Origin: Pristionchus mayeri | Taxonomy: Eukaryota > Nematoda > Chromadorea > Rhabditida > Neodiplogasteridae | DNA: 64,000 bases | NCBI GenBank assembly: GCA_036245805.1 | Contig: BTRK01000004.1 | Span: forward strand, 5,766,001 to 5,830,000 | Direction: 5' to 3' | Part shown: positions 58,362 to 64,000 of the stretch, piece by piece | Position numbering within the stretch: position 1 is the first letter of the stretch | Layout: every line of letters begins with the position of its first letter | Program-made: the position numbers and the translations under genes | Notes under the pieces: generated by a model | Database searches by the model: none | What the model saw: only the letters and a program-made list of their open reading frames with translations | What the model was told of the DNA's origin: nothing

Positions 58362-61300
58362 ATGGATTTCAGCACAATGTACGGAGCAAAATCCATCTCG
58401 ATTCCTCAGCCGACCTCTAAGTGGTATGCCGGCTATTTTTGCCTATGATTGGGTAAACATACTAGCATTTGAAGGTTTTGTTCCGCTCCAGCCCAAATCA
58501 AGTAGAGTGGACGAAATTATATTTTCCTAGTTCGTTATCGACACAAATTGAAATTATTGTGAAGTCGCTGAAAGCATTCCAGTGGTTTTCTCAAGAGGAG
58601 TTTGCTGCTTATTCTCACCATAAGTGCGGTCTTGGTCGGAATTGGGCTGGGCCTGGCCCTTCGATCGATGCACCTTTCGCATTCTACCCTGCAGATCATG
58701 CGCTTCCCCGGAGAGATTTTCATGCAGGTAGAATACGAATCACAACTCTATATCGTCAGTTGTTATCACCTACCAATCAACGATGCGCTTTCGCCCTTTG
58801 TTGCGGAACAGAAATAACGATAAAACGCGCATAACTTGTAATTGTAATTGTAAATGATTGTAATTAAATGATTGTAATTGTAATTGTAATTGTAATTGTA
58901 ATTGTAATTGTAATAGCGCGCATAATTGCAAGATTATTGTTCGTTTCAGGTTCTCAGAATGATGGTACTCCCGCTAATTGTCACTTCGGTTATTTCGTGT
59001 AAGTCTATTGCACTAAGAAAACGAACAAATGCCCATTACATAAGGAACAGCATATCGTTAATCGTGCTCAACAATTATTTTGCAAAGTAAGTAGCGTCGC
59101 ATTGCAGCCTTGGGTCAGATGAAGACCGGTCCTGCTAGCATGATGGGACTGATGACACTTGCCTATTATGTAACTACAGCCGTATTTGCTACAGTAGTGA
59201 GTATTTTGACACAATATCAAAACATCAATAACAATCATTTTCCACCGCACGAGGTGACTATACCGTAGAAATTCAAGTGATTTTCAAAACACAAAACAAA
59301 TCAATAACATCTAGGTAGGAATCGCATGCGTGACTACTATCCAGCCGGGTGCTTTGCTCGCCGATTCAGATGGCCAAAATCGGACCGAACTCGCAACAGG
59401 AGAGGTCGAACCGATCGACACATTTCTTGATTTGGTCAGGTAAGTTAATGTTTACAATCGTGCTATCCTTATACGACGATTGCTATCGGTATTACTGAAA
59501 TTCGTTCAGAAACATGTTCCCGGACAACATCTTCAGAGCGACATTTCAAAGGGTATCAACCAAGTAAGAACTGTTGTTAGGCTTATGAATGAGTAAAAAA
59601 TCACAATTTGCACAAACATGTACTGGTTGAGCGATATAATGCACTCTCGTTTTTCGTACATCGCGAAAATGGTGAAAAACACACTCTATTTCTAGAGATA
59701 AATTAACTCGATTACAGATACTATCGCGGCAACGGGACGACACTCGTCAAGAAAGTAGTGGACGCACCAGGCACTAATATATTGGGTAAGAGGAAAGTGG
59801 CAACACAATATATGAGGTAAAACAATCAAACCATCAAGGCTGATTTCGAAAATGTCATAAAGCACGATCTGGTATTGTCGCAAAGATACACTTTGCATTT
59901 CAAAATAATATTTCGAAATTTGAGGTATTATCGTCTTCAGCACCCTCTTCGGCCTCGTCGTCTCGCGACAAGGCCGGAAAGTGCGCATTATGGTCGAATT
60001 CTTCCTCGCCCTCTATAAAATTATCATGGGGTGAGGAATACAGTTAGAAAAAGTGGGAACGTTTATCGAACTCGTGAGGAATGTTTTGCTACTCTAGTAG
60101 ACGGTTATTTTGTGAACACTCTTAACGAAGTTACACAATGAAAGGGATTATGTACAATCGATGATATGTCAAGAGGCATACTCAGTTACATCATGGCGGC
60201 AATGTGGTTCGCACCGATTGGAATCGTCTCACTGATAAGTGGAAATCTGCTTGAGGTTGAGGATCTTTCGGACACTTTCGAGGTACACCTATGTTTGCAT
60301 CGCATGTTCTCCTTTTCAACAATTTCCGACCTTGGTTTTTTTTTCAAAAATTTCAAATCGCTTACGGGCTTCCTAACAATTATAGAGGTAAATCCTTACA
60401 TTTCTGTGTTTCTCACATTAAATTACATAATATCGCGAGAAATCAAATCAAAAAAAGGATTTCTATTATATAAGAAATGGATACCTTATACTGATAGAAA
60501 GGGGGGCGGAGCTTGCGATTGCCGACGATACTAAGCACAGGAAAAATTCCCATGATTTTTTTCGTTGTACCGTTGAAAATGAAAGGCACGATACATACAC
60601 AAACACATCTTACCCTCTATTGATCAGACCACACTGCAAAAAATGGGATTCTCGTTCAGTCGTTGGCGATGTACCTCCTGACAGTTCTTCTCGGTCTTTT
60701 CATCCACATTCTCATCACCACTCCCCTCCTCTTCTTCATCGTCACTCGCAAGTCGCCTCTTCCAGTCTACAAGACGATGATGGAACCCTTCATGATCGCA
60801 CTCGGAACTGCCAGCAGGCGAGATTTATCATCATTTTATACAGATCAATTTTTTTTAAATAAGAGAAAGAAAATAGAAAAAAAGAGATTCAGAGCATACT
60901 CAGAGCTATTCAGAGCGTGATAATCCCAACAGATGACGTGATAATTTCCTCAGATTTTCTTGACCCGTAATCACCCCTTAAATCTGAAATAATCCATTAA
61001 ATTTGTAAACACCGACGGTTTGCGGCCAATAAATAAATGTGCATTCGAAATATCTCATTCAAAGTTATTATAGAATACCTAATATTTGTCAAGGAGTGAG
61101 CAAAAAAGTTGATGATGAGCGCGAATTTCAGTGGTGCTGCCCTGCCCACTTCCATACAATGCCTCGAAGAGCACGGCATCGACTCGAGAATCGCCCACTT
61201 CGTGCCGTCGTTCGGAAACACACTCAATGTCGTGCGTATTATAGTGGTAAACTTGCTTAAAACCATCAAGAGTTTAAAGCGAGGTCAATCAAGATATGAT

Positions 61301-62272
61301 CAATTTAAATAAACTTTGCATATCTTAATAATGAGTGTCGCAAGCCGATAATGCATAATAATCTTTTGCAGATTGATCTTTTAGTCGATGTTTGAGAATT
61401 GTTTGAGCCATATTTTAAAATATCAATAAATATCAGGACGGCAACGCCCTCTACGAGGCCGTAGCTGCCATCTTCATCGCACAGCTCAACAATATCGAAC
61501 TATCATTCGCGAAAACAATCATCATCAGGTGCGATTGGCATTTGCAAATTCATATTGTACATTTTTTTTGCGGAAATGAAGGACGGCTGAGAACTATGAC
61601 GGCATACCACATTGCATGTAACAACGACAGCATGACGTCCTAGTTCTCATCCGAGCTAGCGAGAAAAGTGACTTAGATATACTATTTCTAACAATGAAAC
61701 AATTATTTTTACAGCGTTATCGCGACGCTCGCGTCCATCGGAAGCGGGCCTGTGCCTGTCGGTAAGTCGAACGAAGATAGGAGAAATACCAACACACACA
61801 ACACACTCCAAAATGACTGCATCGTATCTGATACTTTTTGAACGGCTCATGATGCTGATAAACAAATTGAGACCAAATATCATCTCCTCACAGGTCTGGT
61901 GTCAATGATGCTCATCCTAAACACAGTTGGTCTTCCTGTCAAGGACATCGCGCTGATCATAACGGTCGACTGGCTAATGTGAGCAAGCCTTTCCAACATT
62001 TTTCGTGACTATGCGAACATATGACAACATATGCGAGGGAAATTGTGCAACTCCAATTGGCTCTTGCGCCGAATTTTTTTGGCATTGTATGCCATAAAAT
62101 GGGCAAAATTAAGAGTTGGCGGCTCTAATTTCGAATTCTGATTCTAAGTGACCGCATCCGGACGGCGATCAACGTGATGGGCGACGGTTTCGCCACTTGC
62201 TTCATCGCGCACAACGTCTGGCGACGATCGATCGATATCGATACTCCGTCCGAGAACGAATCCGAAGTCTGA
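58362..62272 (+). CDS. SLC1 family glutamate transporter (EAAT/GLT type)
   Basis: Sodium-coupled uptake of glutamate/aspartate at the plasma membrane. Exons: 58362-58423, 58583-58727, 58950-58998, 59108-59196, 59315-59439, 59510-59563, 59718-59785, 59925-60030, 60174-60282, 60660-60817, 61132-61231, 61437-61528, 61715-61761, 61895-61978, 62149-62272 (stop TGA). Landmarks: TM1 LLLILTISAVLVGIGLGLAL; MRFPGEIFMQVLRMMVLPL; TTIQPGALLADSDGQNRTEL (loop with a glycosylation site); hairpin-1 GTASSGAALPTS; TM7 GNTLNVDGNALYEAVAAIF, where most family members have NMDGT; TM8 VDWLIDRIRTAINVMGD with the substrate-binding Asp and Arg kept. Intron 60818 has a GC donor. Exon 61895-61978 is one base short near 61919, so the frame breaks just before TM8. 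Start ATG is tentative. Confidence 0.9.
58836..58914. repeat. (TAATTG)n microsatellite
   Basis: About ten TTGTAA/TAATTG units with two ATGATT interruptions in an SLC1 intron. Confidence 0.88.
60330..60600. repeat. MITE family M relative in SLC1 intron
   Basis: Shares ACGGGCTTCCTAACAATTAT, CATTTCTGTGTTT, AAATTACATAATATC and GGGGCGGAGCTTGCGATTGC with 26349-26803. Arms are less complete here. Confidence 0.7.
61580..61660. repeat. Small hairpin MITE in SLC1 intron
   Basis: GGCTGAGAACTATGACGGC pairs with GACGTCCTAGTTCTCATCC. Confidence 0.6.
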
Positions 62273-63132
62273 GCAAGCAGAGGAGATATCAATCCTTGCA
62301 TCACGACAATCAAATCCAGGAATTTTTAATCGATCATATGATTAGCAATATCGAATTTTGGTTGAAATTTAAAAAAAGCGAGCTTCTAGATAGCGGGTGG
62401 ATGTCTGATCGTGATTTGTGATTTTCCTAGCATCGTATTCAAATAAAATAGAGAATAGAGTCAAAAGTGAGATAAAAGTACGTTTCATGTTAATCGGCAG
62501 ATTTCATGTTACATTTCAAGTATCGGATAACATCGTTATGACTATCTTAACGCCTTTATGAAAATGACTGCATTTCCGTCGAACGTCGGCGATTCATGAA
62601 TGGTTCATGAAAAGTTCCAAAACTGTTGGAAAAAACAGAAGTTACGGCGTGATTCAATTCCCGGTCATCTTCGATGCGCAGTTGAGTGGTGAACACAGAT
62701 CAAGGACAACGGCCATCAGATTTAATGAGTTGTGGGAAAGAGTGAAACTGATAATGGCGAAAAATATTGTTTTGACGTGCACTTCAACAAACAGTCATGA
62801 CACAGACACCTCAGTAGATGGTCGGAATGGGCTGTGCAAATATATGTGTCATACGAAGGGACTGTGCGGGTGAATCACACTCTTCTCAAGATTGTATCTC
62901 TAATGAGAATTATACATCGTCTTCGACCATTTTTTTAAGTTTCTTCCAAATATTTTCACGGCCGTTGATTCAAGTGCTTGCATTCAAAGCGAATGAAACC
63001 ATGTTTGTAGCTAGAAAACAATATCGATTGTTTCTCGAAGCAATTTCTGTCGAATATTGTAATTTGTACTGTTTCGGATTAGCCGAATTGGCAGTCTTGA
63101 TTATTAATTAAGCATAAAGGATTAGTACAGAG
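62273..63132. other. Intergenic, two unassigned open frames
   Basis: 62607-62873 and 62818-63111 are open for 88 and 97 codons. They overlap in different frames, have no recognisable domain and no splice-site support, so I do not call either a gene. Confidence 0.35.
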
Positions 63133-63317
63133 ATGGATGACTACAGTATATTAGACGCATATGTCATGCATAAGCGGAATGTCATCAAGGTATGTACTCG
63201 GTATTTCTAACTTTTTGAATCAACAATATTTTAGTTAATTTTTGTGGTCGCATTTTTTCTATTGGCGATGCTGGCCAACATGGAAGTTCAGGCGTATATA
63301 CACGATATTTCCGGAAG
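63133..63317 (+). CDS. 5' end of an unidentified membrane-anchored protein gene
   Basis: Two phase-consistent exons: 63133-63189 (MDDYSILDAYVMHKRNVIK) and 63235-63317 (LIFVVAFFLLAMLANMEVQA, then YIHDISGR), joined by a 45-nt intron and ending at donor AAG|GTGAGC. A short basic cytoplasmic segment before a 16-18 residue hydrophobic stretch fits a type II signal anchor, as in Golgi glycosyl- or sulfotransferases, but the family cannot be told from 46 residues. A Tc1-like end begins 110 bp later; the remaining exons lie beyond it or outside the window. Confidence 0.6.
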
Positions 63318-63427
63318 GTGAGCAAATATAAAATTTTGTAATCAGGTTAATCGCAAATGCATAAACTCATGAGCATAGTAATTTTATAATTGTATTGATG
63401 TACAACCAGAATATTCACTCAACATAC

Positions 63428-64000
63428 AGTAGCGCTCAAAAGTATTGAAACGATTTGAATTTTTCATATAACTTTTTCTACCGTTGACTTAGCAAGTGCG
63501 ATGTTGGGGCGTTATATACCAAATCAATCGAAGAATACGATGCGAGTATTGCGTCATCACGTGCCGTATAACTAATTGCGTAGTGATGACGCAATCGAAT
63601 TTCACTTTTTCAAACAGGCTTTATTCTTACATAGATTTTTTCCTACTGGCCAAACCTTGTGTGGTTGGAATCATGTCCGAGACCTACCGAGAAAAATTTT
63701 TTGAGGTTGCTGCGCGACCGCACATTTGCTGCAGCCTTGCTGCAAAAAAGGGGGTCTGAAATTCAGATCTCAGCTTCTAGACCAGCTAGAGACTCGTTTA
63801 AAGCACCAAAATGATCGTCATCGCGATTCCAGGTTATCCTGTGAATATGGAAAGGATATTCCAAAATTTGCCCTCAGGGCATGAAAAAATCATTTTTCCA
63901 CATGGCCACTTTTTGGAGATTCATAACTCTGTAGGAACTGCATATAAAAATCTGGTTTTTGCTTAGTCATGTCTACAATGTCCTAAAGATATGATTCCCA
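63428..64000. mobile_element. Tc1-like transposon end, runs off window
   Basis: ACAGTAGCGCTCAAAAGTATTGAAACG resembles Tc1/mariner-superfamily termini (CAGT...CTCAAAAGTATT); the block is given as a 27-base region starting at 63427, its key part being GCTCAAAAGTATTG. No partner terminus or transposase is visible before 64000. Confidence 0.45.

Noticed and set aside
1..64000. CRISPR arrays, prokaryotic operons or ribosome binding sites
   Set aside because: The DNA is eukaryotic with spliced genes; regular short repeats found are micro- or minisatellites.

Overview
The window is nuclear DNA from a nematode. Genes are cut by many small introns (often 44-48 nt), the gene set includes several chemoreceptor families expanded in nematodes (Srd, Sri/Srh, Str, Sra/Srab-like), and other families are nematode-typical (CHK/DUF1679 kinase-like, DUF1248-like acetyltransferase). 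A rhabditid or diplogastrid is the best guess; the species cannot be told from the sequence. Gene models were assembled by hand from splice sites, reading phase and protein motifs, without cDNA.

Layout. 1-4275 (+): 3' part of a CHK/DUF1679 kinase-like gene with a 2.65-kb inverted-repeat element in an intron. 5415-8253 (+): complete 16-exon succinyl-CoA:3-ketoacid CoA-transferase (SCOT) gene. 9862-14718 (+): 7-exon GNAT/DUF1248-like acetyltransferase whose introns hold two foldback elements. 15135-20617: nested mobile DNA, with a LINE (ORF1 plus truncated ORF2) inside one foldback and broken by another, followed by a third foldback with target TA. 20780-31178: chemoreceptor cluster made of an Srd fragment (-), a Str gene (+), a convergent Sra/Srab-like gene (-) and a Str fragment (+), mixed with a mariner-like element, MITEs and a 3-kb tandem array. 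32689-41135 (-): an 8.4-kb BEL/Pao LTR retrotransposon with 5-bp target duplication. 41180-50169 (-): a second Srd gene with a 6.8-kb intron full of palindromes. 50981-54515 (+): an Sri/Srh-like receptor with a mariner-like element in one intron. 55926-57935 (+): 5'-truncated LINE. 58362-62272 (+): 15-exon SLC1/EAAT glutamate transporter. 63133 to the end: start of an unidentified membrane-anchored protein gene running into a Tc1-like end.

The metabolic and transport genes (SCOT, SLC1) look like ordinary host genes. The receptor cluster is where most mobile DNA sits. Several otherwise well-supported genes and the BEL pol carry single-base phase breaks, some next to short A runs, so some may be assembly errors and some true pseudogene lesions.
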